The notes beneath the pieces are model-generated. The model worked only from the letters and a program-made list of their open reading frames with translations. It made no database searches and was not told the DNA's origin. Position numbers and translations under genes: made by a program. DNA of 64,000 bases from Pyropia haitanensis. Lineage: Eukaryota; Rhodophyta; Bangiophyceae; Bangiales; Bangiaceae. Position 1 is the stretch's first letter. The number at the start of each line of letters is the position of its first letter. The stretch covers positions 3,325,206 through 3,389,205 of the forward strand of contig SDUX01000001.1 in the NCBI GenBank assembly GCA_008729055.1, in the 5' to 3' direction. Shown here in pieces: positions 45,325 through 56,278 of the stretch.

Positions 45325-48300
45325 CGTGGGCAGCGGGAATGCATCTGCCTGGGTTGGAAGCTGAAGTTGTTGGACTTTTTAAAATTACATGAGCAGAGTG
45401 TCCGACGACTGCAAGTCTGAATTTTCATCGCGCGACACATGACGGGTCGGGCCTCTGGCCGACGCCCAGCGCAGTGGGCTCTAAACCGGGATCCATGCAG
45501 TCGGCTCTTCAAGCCGGAAGGGCTTGAACAAACCTTGATTTTCCTTGAAGTGGTCGCACGCGCCGCGGCGGCCGCCGCCCCAACTGAGTGGATTAGAGGC
45601 CGATCCTCACACTTAAAAGGTTGACAAATACGGTAAAGTATATTGAAGGGAGGTGATGGGTTCCCTACTAAGAAGCATCCAATTGGCTGTCAAGTTTCGG
45701 TAACTCTCCATCACAGTCCTCGCGGGGACCACGACGGCCATCCCTGAGCGGCCGACAATCCATCTCCATGGCCCAGCTGATGACGCCACAGAGATGCACG
45801 GTAACACTGGCGTACTACCACCGCATCGCGGGCATGAGGCTTTAGTGACCACAGAGGCAGCGGCAGCGACTGCAGCGGCAGCGGCTGCAGTTGCGGGGGG
45901 CGCCGCGCTGGCGGCGCCAGCTGCCACTGCCGCCGACGTCCACGTTCCTGCCCTCCCGTCCCCCCTGCCGCCCGCCGGCTCTAGTCCGCATCGGGCCGCG
46001 ACGGCGGCCGCGGCGGCGGCCGTGGCCGCGGCTGGTTTTGGCCCCTGTCGTCTATTACTGCCGCGAGTCTCGGCGCAAGTGCTTCGGGTGCCTGTCAGTG
46101 TCGTCGGAGAGAAGCAAGCCGACGGTTGGGAGCGTACTGTACCGCGTAATTGAAAAAAAAACTCTCAGGAAGATCTGCAGTCCGCCGAGATACGGCGTGC
46201 GCCTCACGTGATCAACTCCGGCGAGCTGCATAAATGCCGGGATACAATCCCAGAAACATGGGACTTTTCGGGTGAAACGGGGGCTACAAGCTCTTGTCGA
46301 TGCTGTACTTCTATTAGGAGAGCGTGATCACGCTTAATACGGCGCGAGAGCTGTGCGCATTAGCACTTGAAGAAAGCTTGATAAACCTTGAATAATTGGT
46401 CATGACCTGGGTGGACATCATCGTTCAGTACATCACTGTATAGCCCGCACTGAGACGCACCTTGTGGTGTATCGCAACCCCATGTCCGAGCAGGTGTTCA
46501 TAATGACTTCAAGGTTGATCACGTTTTCTTCAACAAATCGGCCTTTACGGGGTCTCTAGGGCACTTCATGATCGCCCTGGATCGTGATTTCTGCAAGGTT
46601 CTGCTTTTGAAAAGCGCTTGAAGAGGATCCCGCAACAAAGCCCACTGCGCAGTGTGTCTGCAGGTCATCATCACCCATCACGTCAGTGTATGGTTGTCCT
46701 CTGCTGCCCGTTCGTGCGTTCCAATCATGATCAGTTGTCACAACGACCTCACACCCGGTCCACAATGACTCCGCGGCACGAGCGGGAGACGCTGCCTGCT
46801 GTGCCGGGCCATCCGTTTCACGGAGCCTGAGTCATCTCAAGCGGACCACCCCAGTCCCGTGGACGATTATTCCGAGGATCTTTCCTCCGCCACACACTTC
46901 AAGAATCTGGGAGGGGGTCCTCGACTGTTGCAACGGCGACGAGAACCCATCGGTAACCTCTCATCCGTGGTGGGTGCCGCCTCGACATGACCACCCCGTC
47001 GTGCACCTACTGCTCCGGGACGGCCCAGAGACATTCTAGAAAGCCGGCGGGCGGCCGCGGAGGTACAAGCGGCCGGTCTGTCGACGCCATCACGCCGCGG
47101 CGCATCCCTTAATTGAAGCCAAATTCGCCGAAATTCCGCGTCTCGAGACGCTCGGGCACAGCAGCTGCGCCGGCCGCCAATGCGCCCGGCAACGTGATCC
47201 CTCTTTGCTTCAGAAACCGTTCGCACCCGCCACCAGGCGCCCGCCCGAGTGGGCGCGCGAGGCTCGGCGCCACCGCCGCCCCGGCTGCGTCCACCACCTT
47301 GCAAAACCGGTCGCGCGCCACGACGGGAGTGCGGTGGTGCGGCGACCGCCGGCGGAGGAGCGCCCTCGGGTACCACGCGCAGCACCACAAGTCTTCCCCC
47401 CCTACAGCCGTGGTGCGTGCCGTGGGTACGGCGCGATGTGGTCCCGTGGGCGAACGCCGGGGCGGCGACCTCACGCGACCACGGGTGGGTGCACCCTCAC
47501 AAGAAGTCGCTGGGCCCCGCTCCACCGGCCGGAGGTGCACACAGCCGCTGTCCGCACGCCTCGGACCGCGGGGCCGGCGGCCAGCCGCGGGGGCGTCATC
47601 TGTCAAATCCGCAGCGTCTTGATTGGTTGCGTGAAGCGAGGGGCCACCCTGCTCAGGCCGCTGGTGTCGGCGGGGCGGTTCGCCAGTCTGAACACCCGCC
47701 CGGGCTTCGCGACGAACAATCGCGCGGGGCACCGACTCGCAGAGACCGCCCAAATGTGTTCGTTTTCGGAGGTTTGTTCCCCACGGCTGGGAGGCTTCTC
47801 ATTGGTCGAGATGTCTACTGGGAGAGAGTGCAGGGCGGGGTTGCGACCACTTAGCGAGGGTTGGCAGTGGATAAGACGGACGGTAAACACAAGTCGTTTA
47901 AACGAATGTCTTGACCATCGTTGGACAAGTAGTCAATACGTCACATCCGCCAGCTGGTGCACTTCTGAGAAAGCTTATGCAATTCGACACGTCAGTCCAC
48001 GTGTGGAAACTGTTCCGGAATCCAGCGTCGGAATTGTACGCTGCTCTGCTGCCAAGCCCACATCGTCGACCAAATCGACCACCAGTGCAGGAAGCACCAC
48101 TGTTCTCTCCCTCTCCAGGTGCACCAGAGTGACGAGATAGACCTGCGGCCTGCTTGCGGGAAATTAGCGACCACATGCTAAACGGCGAGCGCAAGTCGAC
48201 AAACTCTTGCGTCGTCTTCTGCCATACCTGCGAGGCAGCTCCTCAGAGAAACCTCAAAGAGGAAGGTTCTATTGAAGGTGGCGAGCACTGCACATCCAAG

Positions 48301-49949
48301 GTGCCGGTTGTGCCACCAGCTGCGCCGGTGCCCCGTCACAGAGACAAGTTCTTCCCTCACCTGCAAACGTGCATGTTCTACGAGCAGACTATCTGAAGCG
48401 AGGCGCCATGCAGAGCTGGATTCGCGAGCTCTGAGTGGCGCGTCTCAACCTGGTCTCAACACGCGGCGGGTCATCGCCGACGCCTTCTGATGATGACGAC
48501 GGGTTTGCTACTTGTCAGAAGCCCGGCGTGACCTCTGGGAAATTTGCACAGAGCTGGTGACACTAATGTGTGTTCTGTAGGCGGACAGAAGTGTTCTCAA
48601 ATACAAATCGCCCAGATTGCTAAGTACTTTGTTGTTCATTGACTGCGTGACAGGCGGAGAGCGATCTGATTCACGGTAAGAGGATGTGCTGAACGATCAT
48701 TAACGGCTATTCTAACCCCGAGAGCTGGGGCCATCGAGAAGGAGGAGCACCCCACCGGCTTGAGAGCAGGACACCCTGCGCTGCGAGCTGCTGGGTCTGT
48801 TGACCAGGTCAACTCGGAGAGCTCGTGTTGCCGGCGGTTATCACCACGCCACAGCGCACAGCGGGAGGGGAGGGTCCTGCCGCCATCCGCCGAGCTTTGC
48901 TTCCGGCGCCGGGCCCCGCCCGAGACATGACCAAGCCGGTTGCTCCCTGCCCAATCGAGAACAGATCGCTCTGCGCCGCCTGTCACGCTCGTGTGCCCAC
49001 GCCTTCGCCCGCGCAGGCACATGCCCCAATGTCGGTGACCGCCCCCACCTCACACACCACTTTCAGAGGGTGGCTTGGTCTCGAGGAAGGGGAACCACCA
49101 ACCACTACCCCCGTGAAAAAGCGCGTGGGAGACCAATGAGACTGGGTCTGTGTTGGAGTGGCTCCCATTGGCTGTGTGGTGGGCACCTTCCATTCGGCAA
49201 CCTACGTCCTGCCAGTGGGATCCCGTTGTCCAGAGAGAGCCACCCCGTTCGTGCGGTGGTGTGACGACCCCCTCCTCCTCCCCCGCTCAGTTCGTTGATA
49301 GGTGCAAGAAGTTGCCGGCTTGGTCGGGTCTGTCACCTCGAGAGCTCGCAGAACGTACAGTTTCCCATCGTTGCACGAACCAAAGCGGGTGTCCGCCAAT
49401 GAGGAGGAGCCCGTGTCACTCGCCGTGGGCGGCGTGTCAACGCACTGCGCCACTAACGAGGCTGATGGTGCGTGTTAGTGAACCACCGCTCGATGGTCGT
49501 CGGCCAGTCTGCGCTCGTCGCTGACGGGTCCTCTCACGGGCGTCTCATGTGTCAAGCACCCGACAGAGAGTCCCAACCCCCGACACACGAGTGGCCCATA
49601 GTGATTGGCAGTGCAGGGCGCCCATCGTCGGAGCATCGATGGGGAGAGCGCGAGCACGGGGGCGTCGGTACAGTACAAGCGATCAGCGACCGTCGACCTG
49701 CTCTGAGAACACACGCCTTTGCCCCTCGACGGCGCACGCATGCGTGCGCTCTGGGTTCACACCGGATTGTCCTTTCTGTTTCCGTACCAGAGGGACTTTG
49801 GAACGCCAGCCTTGCGGCTGGCCTTTCGCTGATCGGCGTGCGGTCAACCTGGGGAACGACGGTGCGGGCCTCGGCTGCCCACGCCGACCATCATTGCTCG
49901 ACCTTCTCTTTACTCCTTTCCTCGGCTTGGGCACCCTCTATCAGTGGCC
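45325..49949. other. Lower-GC, gene-poor island
   Basis: GC drops clearly and long homopolymers almost vanish. No coding frame shows a domain. Features seen: a small perfect hairpin, TTCAAGCC-GGAAG-GGCTTGAA at 45508-45528; the shared motif GCTTGA-n-AAACCTTGA at 45522-45538 and 46376-46391; a 14-bp palindrome AGCGTGATCACGCT at 46321-46334; and a long imperfect foldback (46367-46533). The last part is the upstream region of the bZIP gene. The composition suggests old transposon remnants or non-coding RNA territory. Confidence 0.5.
46367..46533. other. Imperfect 70-nt-arm foldback (hairpin) of unknown nature
   Basis: The left arm 46367-46436 and the reverse complement of the right arm 46464-46533 align without gaps. 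The first 26 positions match at 23 (TTGAAGAAA and AACCTTGAA are shared), then ACCTG..., GGACAT, and TACA.CAC match further in. The loop is 27 nt. Several mismatches become G-U pairs in RNA on one strand. It could be a small-RNA precursor or a decayed short MITE. The strand of any transcript is unknown. Confidence 0.5.
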
Positions 49950-52900
49950 ATGGCCGACCACTTCACGCCTTCGCCGCTGGATGCCGCGGATGAAAGCGCA
50001 CCTTTGACGGAGCAGGCTGACCGGCTGTCCAGCCTGCTGGACACCATCACGCCTGCTGAAGAGGGCACATCGTCGTCGCCGGCATCATCTTTTCCTCTGG
50101 TGGACTTCACGTCCACCCTGCCCGCTATGCCTACCATCGCGGAGGAAACCCACCTGTCGCAGGACGGCGGCTTTACGATGCTGCACGAGGCGCTGCAGGA
50201 GGCCGCGGTCGGAGAAACGATTCGGCATCATGCGAAACTGGACGAGCGGAACGACTATGAGAGCTCTTCCCAAAGGGGCCGCCGGGGCGACAACATGCTC
50301 GATACGGCGGCCACCAATTCCTCCCAGTCGTCCTCGTCTGCGAGCTCCACCATGTTTCGGCCCTTTGGTGGTCCCGCGGGGGGCGCCGACCCCGCCGCCC
50401 CCGCTCGTGCCTACGACTGCCGCCAGGCTGACTCGGGCCTGTCCACAGACGGGCCGCGAGACGGCCGCGCCCGCGCTTCCCCTGCTCATGAAGCGACTGC
50501 AGCGCCGCCCCTGACAGGGCCCCCGACCATGCCCCCGCCCGTGCCTCCACCAACGCAAGCGGTCGGGCGGGGCGGTCTCGGCCGTAAGAAGACCTACTCG
50601 CAGGGGTTCTCAACCTTTCTTGACCCTGGGGCAACGAGCGGTGCTCACGTCGGCGGTGTCGTGGCGGGGACGGGCGGGGTGCCGACCAACAGCAAATGGC
50701 CAGCTGCGGGGCCCAGTGCTCCGGCGGAGTGTCAGGCGGCGCAGATGGGGCGGCTGCAGGTGCAGCAGGCGGAGCGTCAGATGGCCCGAGCTCAACGGGT
50801 AGAAGAGATTTGTGCGCAAGCCGCCCAAGATGCGCTGATGCGCGGAACGTCTGCGCAGGTGGCACAGGCGGCGCAGACGGCGCACGCGCATGCGGCGCAG
50901 GTGGTGCAGACGCAGGCGGCGCAGGTGGTGCAGGCGCAGGCGGCACAGGGGGTGCAGGCGCAAGCGGCGCGGGTGACACAGGCGCACGTGGAGCGGGCGC
51001 AGTCAGCACAGGCGGCGCAGATGCGGGCGGCGCAGATGACGCAGGCACAGGCGGCGCAGATGCGGGCGGCGCATATGACGCAGGCACAGGCGGCGCAGAT
51101 GACGCTGGCACAGGCGGCGCAGATGACGCAGGCGCAGGCTTCCAAGCTGGCGCAGGCTTCCCAGTTGGCGCAGGCGCAGCCGCCCCAGATGACGCAGGCG
51201 CCAGTGGCACGGGTAACACCTGCGCACGTGGAGCGGGCGCAGGCGGCGCAGGCGGCGCAGGTGCAGGCGGCGCGGGTGCGAGGGGCGCAGGACAGCCGAG
51301 CCAACGCGGCGAGCGCCGAGGCCGCGCGCCAGACCATTGCGGAAGGCCAGGCACGACAGGCGGCTGCTGCCTCTGACGAGTACGCTATGATCTTGCACGC
51401 ATGGCTACACCGGCAAGCATCGGCCCCCATGCGCGGGCAAGGTCAACCGCTTACGATGACGCACGGAGGCGATGCTACGCTGGCGCAGTCCCAGGCTCAA
51501 GCGCAGGTGCAGGCCCAAGCTCACGTTCACGGGCCGGTGCAGACGCAGGCTCAAGCACAGGTGCAGGCGCAGGCGCAAGCACAGGCGCAGGCGCAGGCTC
51601 AGGCACAAGCACAGGCGCGCGGCATGCTGCCGGCCAACACAGGCGGGGTTGGAGGTCAAGCTGAGAATGGCGCCCTTCACGCGCAAGGGCTACAGCAGGC
51701 GAAGATGCAAGCGACCAACCGCGGGCAGTCTTACGCCGTGAGACCAAACCCTTCACCCCCTCCGGCCACACACGCTGGGTCTCCGCGGGTGAATCCAGCG
51801 GCTGCTCCTCACGTGGCGGCACCTGTAGCAGGCCAGTTTCGCCCCCCCCTCGAGCCGCAGCCGCAATCGCTTTCCGAGCCTGCGGTGGACCCACACGAGT
51901 ACGAGACAGGCGCCGCACCGACCTCGTCTGACGCTGATGCGAAGGCGCGGGAGGAGAAGCTCTTGAGAGCTCGGAACTTGCAGCTCCAGCAGATGGTCAG
52001 AGCTCAGCAAGCAGCCGTGGCGGCGGAGCAAGAGACCGAACGGCAACTTCAGCAGCAGACAGCCGCGATGGCGCAGCAGCGGCTTACATGGCAGTCGTAC
52101 CGCGCTGGCTTGGTGCCTCCGTCGGTGTTGACGGCGCAGTCTGCGGTGGCCAGCGCCGTCCCACCGCCGCCGCCCGGTGGCATTGCCACGGGCTACCAGC
52201 AGGTACCTAGTCAAGCGGGTGCGCCCGCTTATCCCCCTGTTGCCGCCGTCGCCGGGGAGCTCGCGACGGTGCCGCAGCAGATGTTTATGCCGCAGCAGCT
52301 GTCGGCGCCCGGGCCGATGCCGGCGGGTGGCATCAAGACGCACGCCAAGACGGAGGGTGCTGCCGGCCCGATGGGCAATGGCCACGCCGGCCATCATCCG
52401 TCGGGGGCTGCTGGTGCCGCTGCTGTCCGCTCGCCCGCTTTCCTACCACCCCCCGCTTCTGACGCTGCGACCGAGCGGGCGCCCACGGTCGCCAAGGTGT
52501 CGGGCGGCAAGCGCGACGCGATGAGCCTGGCGACCGGCGCCGGGTGGGCGGGCAAGCCGGCTGGCAACGGGGAAGCGGGCGAGGCAATGCGCGCCGACGG
52601 CGATGACGCGGGCGGCGACAGCGGGGACGACGTGGAGAAGAAGAAAGTGATGCGTGCGGAGCGCAACCGACAGTCTGCGGCGGCCTCCCGGGAGCGCAAG
52701 AAGGACCTGATCCGCGCCCAGGAGCGCCGCGTATCGTCGCTGTCGCAAGAGAACGCGGCGCTGCAGGTGCAGCACATCAACACGCGGCGCACATTTATGG
52801 AGCTCACCAAGCGGAACCGCAGAATGAAAGGCGATGTTCGTTGACCCCCCGTCCCACTCTCCCCGTGCTATACGCGTCACTCGACTAACGTGCACCGACG

Positions 52901-53217
52901 GCCGCCGTGAGTGTGCGCTTGTCCGCCGCGCACCGAGCGTGTCACTGACTCTCGCGTGCGTCCCACTCTGTGCTTCTCGTGTTCCCTGCCTCCGACTGAG
53001 TGCGTAGCTTGATCGCCAACGCGTCGAGATTGACGGCTTGCGGCGCAGGGTAGAGGTGATGCAGCTGGCCTTCCACAAGAAGGCCGAGGCTACCCTCAAG
53101 CGTCCCGAGACCTGGTCCCCCGCCAAGTGGGACAGCGTCCCCACGTCTGCTACCAAGGTGCCCGCCCCGGGCGGCGCGGGTGTGCCCACGTCCGCCGCCC
53201 CAGCTCAGCCGCAGTGA
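49950..53217 (+). CDS. bZIP transcription factor with Ala/Gln repeat domain
   Basis: Exon 1 is 49950-52835, exon 2 53008-53217. The intron (GTTCGT...GCGTAG, 172 bp, phase 0) interrupts the leucine zipper. The start is the ATG at 49950 (MADHFTPSPL), after a pyrimidine-rich leader. An acidic Ser/Thr N-terminus (1-120) is followed by a long Ala/Gln-rich segment (about 260-560) of AAQMTQAQ-like repeats, then a Pro/Ala linker. The bZIP is at about 895-985: basic region KVMRAERNRQSAAASRERKK with N-x7-R, then LSQENAALQVQHIN, and after the splice LDRQRVEIDGLRRRVEVMQL. The product is about 1,031 residues. Without the intron, translation would stop two codons later and lose half the zipper. It likely binds ACGT-type sites as a dimer. 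Confidence 0.9.
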
Positions 53218-53735
53218 GGGCGGGGGGGGGCGGCGGGGGGTCGCTGTGGAGAGCCGTACTGGCGGCCAAGGGGTCGACCCCACACCCGCGGAGCAGTTTG
53301 TATGTGTCCGTGCGCGCGGGGAGGGAGGGACGCCCGGAAAAATTGCTTGCTGAAACTGTGCCTTCTGCTCCGCTCCACAGCAGGGGCAAGACTGCAGAAC
53401 ACACGCAGTACAGAAAACACAACGTGCGCGTTGCCGCAGGCAGGGTCATGCCGGCGGCATTCGGGGGGGCAGCGGGCCCCTCCCCCTCCCCCCCCCTCTC
53501 TGTACCCCCTTGGAGTCGAGGACACGACACACCATCAGCTGCACACCATCCCCCCCCCCCTCGCCTCCCCGCTGTGCCCAGCAACCCTGGGCCGCATCAC
53601 GCGGCAAATAGTAAAGAACAAATACCAAACACAAGACGCATGGTGCGTCATGTCACAGGGAGTACCAGGCCCACAGGCGAGCCGCACGCGCGCCGCGTGT
53701 CTCTTAGCCACCCCCACCATGCCAGCCACGCTGCG
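53218..53735. other. Intergenic between convergent genes
   Basis: 3' regions of the bZIP and DNL genes. G and C runs occur near 53220 and 53465-53510. No gene is seen. Confidence 0.5.
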
Positions 53736-54890
53736 CTACGAGTGTTCGGCCGGGGACGCACCCGAGGAGTCGCCATCACCCGTATCCTTCGGGTTGACTG
53801 GTGGCGCAGCGTCGACGTCCACCGCCGCATCGGTCTGTGGCACGTCACCTACCAAGCATTGACCAAACAGGGGGAGGGCGCACACCAGGGAGGGCACGCA
53901 AGGCAGGAGGGGAACAAGACGTCGACGGGTCAGACTCCACCACCAACCAGCAGACTGTGCAGAGACGGGCAAGCGGCCGTGCACTCGATAACAAAACGTG
54001 AGAGCAGCAGCAGCAACACCAAGGACGTACTTGCCAACAGCTTCTCCAGGTTGTACACGTCGGTCGACACGCGCGTCACCTCCTCGCCAACCATCTCCTC
54101 CACGTTCTTCTTCCCGCCGGTGAGCTGCGAAAAGTGTCCCAGGTTGTCCGCAATGACGTGCCGCCTGCAGGACCGCCAGAGTAGCGGCCGCCAACAACAA
54201 CCGTAAACCAGCCACGGCACAAACAAGTCCAAGCGCCGCCGCCGCGAGGTCGTACCGTCAGTAACGTGGTATGGAGGGTGGCCAGGTCTCCCGCGGGTGG
54301 CCCACGGCAACCTCCCCCCCCCCACCCCCCCCGCGGCAGTTGCGTCGCGCACGCCCAGCCAAACAAACCATAAAAAAAAAAAGATTAGGCAGCTGCAGCA
54401 CGCCAGCAGGGGGCTGCGGGAGCGCCGACGCCACGCGCACGCACTTTTCGCACCCCGGGCACTGGATGAGAACGACGCCACGCTCGTAGCTGGCCCGCGA
54501 GATGGACTTGGAGATGCGCGTGTCGCACACGCCGCAGGTAAAGACGATGCCCATCGTGTCGGCGCCGACAAAGCCGAGCGCCCCGTCGTCGCCGCCGGCC
54601 GCCGCACCCGCCGCACCCGCCGCACCCGCCGCGCCCGCCGACGCGGCGGCGGCACGGGCGTCCCCCCCCCCCCCGCCGCCGCCGCTGCGGCCGCGGCGGC
54701 CCGGCCGCCGCGGCCCGGCCGTGCCAAACCCCCTCGCCGACGGGGACGTGGACGGCGGCAGCGCCGGCGTGTCGCCGCCCGCCGCGGCAACGACGGGCGG
54801 GCGACGCCGCGGCCGCCAGGCGCCACCGCCGGCGCGACCGCGGGGGCGTGCCGGCAGGCTGGCCGCGCAGAGGAAGGCGGGGGTGGCCAT
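53736..54890 (-). CDS. DNL-type zinc-finger protein (Zim17/HEP, Hsp70-escort)
   Basis: Three exons by my model: 54890-54445, 54164-54031, 53848-53736, with donors GTGCGT and GTACGT and acceptors CTGCAG and TGGTAG. Phases 2 and 1 match at both joins. The product has 230 residues. An organelle leader MATPAFLCAASLPARPRGRAG is followed by a Gly/Ala linker, then the DNL zinc finger: FTCGVCDTRISKSISRASYE and GVVLIQCPGCEK, and across the splice RHVIADNLGHFSQL with NVEEMVGEE. CxxC pairs and the ADNLG block define the family, which keeps mitochondrial or plastid Hsp70 soluble. The acidic tail (VDVDAAPP...SPAEHS) is exon 3. The leader looks plastid-like, but mitochondrial targeting is possible. Confidence 0.9.
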
Positions 54891-55480
54891 GGGGGATGGG
54901 GAGCTCAGGGGGGGTGGGGGGGAGCGGTGGGGGGGGGGGGGGCGCACCAGGAGCCGGCCAGACGGGTAGGCAGGCGCAGACGGGCGGCACAAGACAAACA
55001 GCGGCGCACCGCGGCGGGGGTGCTGACCGGCGTGGCTGCCGGGGACGGACGGGCGCGCGCGGGCGCGCGGCACGGCGACGGGGAAGGGAATCCGCGGTCG
55101 CGGCGCGGGTGGCGGTGACCCGCGCGGCGCGGCTGTCCACGGGCCGGACGGATGGAGGCAGCGCGGGCCGTCTGGCCGGGCCCGCCCCCCGCCGGTGGGT
55201 CGCGTCAGCCGCCAATCTCGACAGACGCAACCCGTGATCCTACCCGAGCGGCCGGGACGGACCGGCCGCCGCTGCCCGCCGCCCACCGCCGCTACCGCCG
55301 CCGCCGCCACGGCCACGAGCAGCGCCGCTGCCGCCGCCGCCGCGGTGCGCAGGCAGCCGTCATCTCCCGTCTGCGTCGAGCGTCTTCTGTCTCCTGGCGT
55401 GCCGCGGCCGCGGCGGCCGTCCTGATGCGGCCCCCCCCCCGCCCGACGGCGCCGCCCCGCCGCCGGCCGCCGGCGGCAGC

Positions 55481-55551
<71 letters not shown>

Positions 55552-56278
55552 TCGCAACGCGGCGGCGGCGGCGGCGGCGGCGGTCGCAACGCGGCGGCAG
55601 CGGCAGCGACGGCGGTCGCAACGCGGCGGCTGCTGCTGCTGCGCGTCGCGTGGCGGGGGGTGGCGGCGGTGGGAGGCCCGCGCTGTTGTTTGGGGGACGC
55701 GCTGCCGGCGGGCGCGGCGCGTGGCCGCCGCGCTGCGTCGGGCGGGGTGGCGTTTGGCGCGGGTGCGGTGCGGCGGGCGCGCGCGCGCGCGCGGCGGGCG
55801 GGGCGGGCGGGGCGGGCGCGGCGGGCGCGGCGGGCGCGGTGGCGGCCGCTACGCCCGGCGGCAGCAGGCGACACCTGCGTGTGCGGACGGGGGGGGGGGG
55901 TTGCGCCTGCCGTCGGCGGTGGCGGCCGGCGGCGGCGGCGGCGCGGCTTGGGCGGTGGCGCGCCGCTACCACCGTCTGTCCATCCCTCTGGCTTGTTCCA
56001 TCGTGTACCCCATTGTTCATTTGTTTAGTGACCGCAGCGGGTGTGGCACGGTGCGTGGCGAGCGGGCGCCCCCTGCCCACCCACCGTCGCACCGTACGCC
56101 ACACTGCCGCTGCGCGGCACCCCCATCCACACGCCGCGTTACCCCCCTCCGCCCCCATGTCTCCCCCATTTGCAGCCGCCCACGGCAGCCGCGTGCATGC
56201 GCCCCATGGCAGCCACAGGCAAACGCCGGGCGACCGCCGTTTGCCACCCCAACCCCCCTCCGGCGACCGCAAGCGCGC
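54891..56278. other. Intergenic low-complexity region
   Basis: Promoter side of the DNL gene, then triplet-repeat DNA (see 55475-55640), then GC-rich mixed sequence to the LtrA stop. Long frames here are made by the repeats and contain no domain. Confidence 0.5.
55475..55640. repeat. GGC triplet array with GGTCGCAACGCGGCGG units
   Basis: A long (GGC)n run with a few GGT interruptions, followed by three copies of GGTCGCAACGCGGCGG separated by further GGC/AGC triplets. Confidence 0.85.

Noticed and set aside
53847..54031. GC-AG intron at the end of DNL exon 2
   Set aside because: A GT donor one base further in with the TGGTAG acceptor gives matching phases and an in-frame acidic tail, so the rarer GC donor is not needed.
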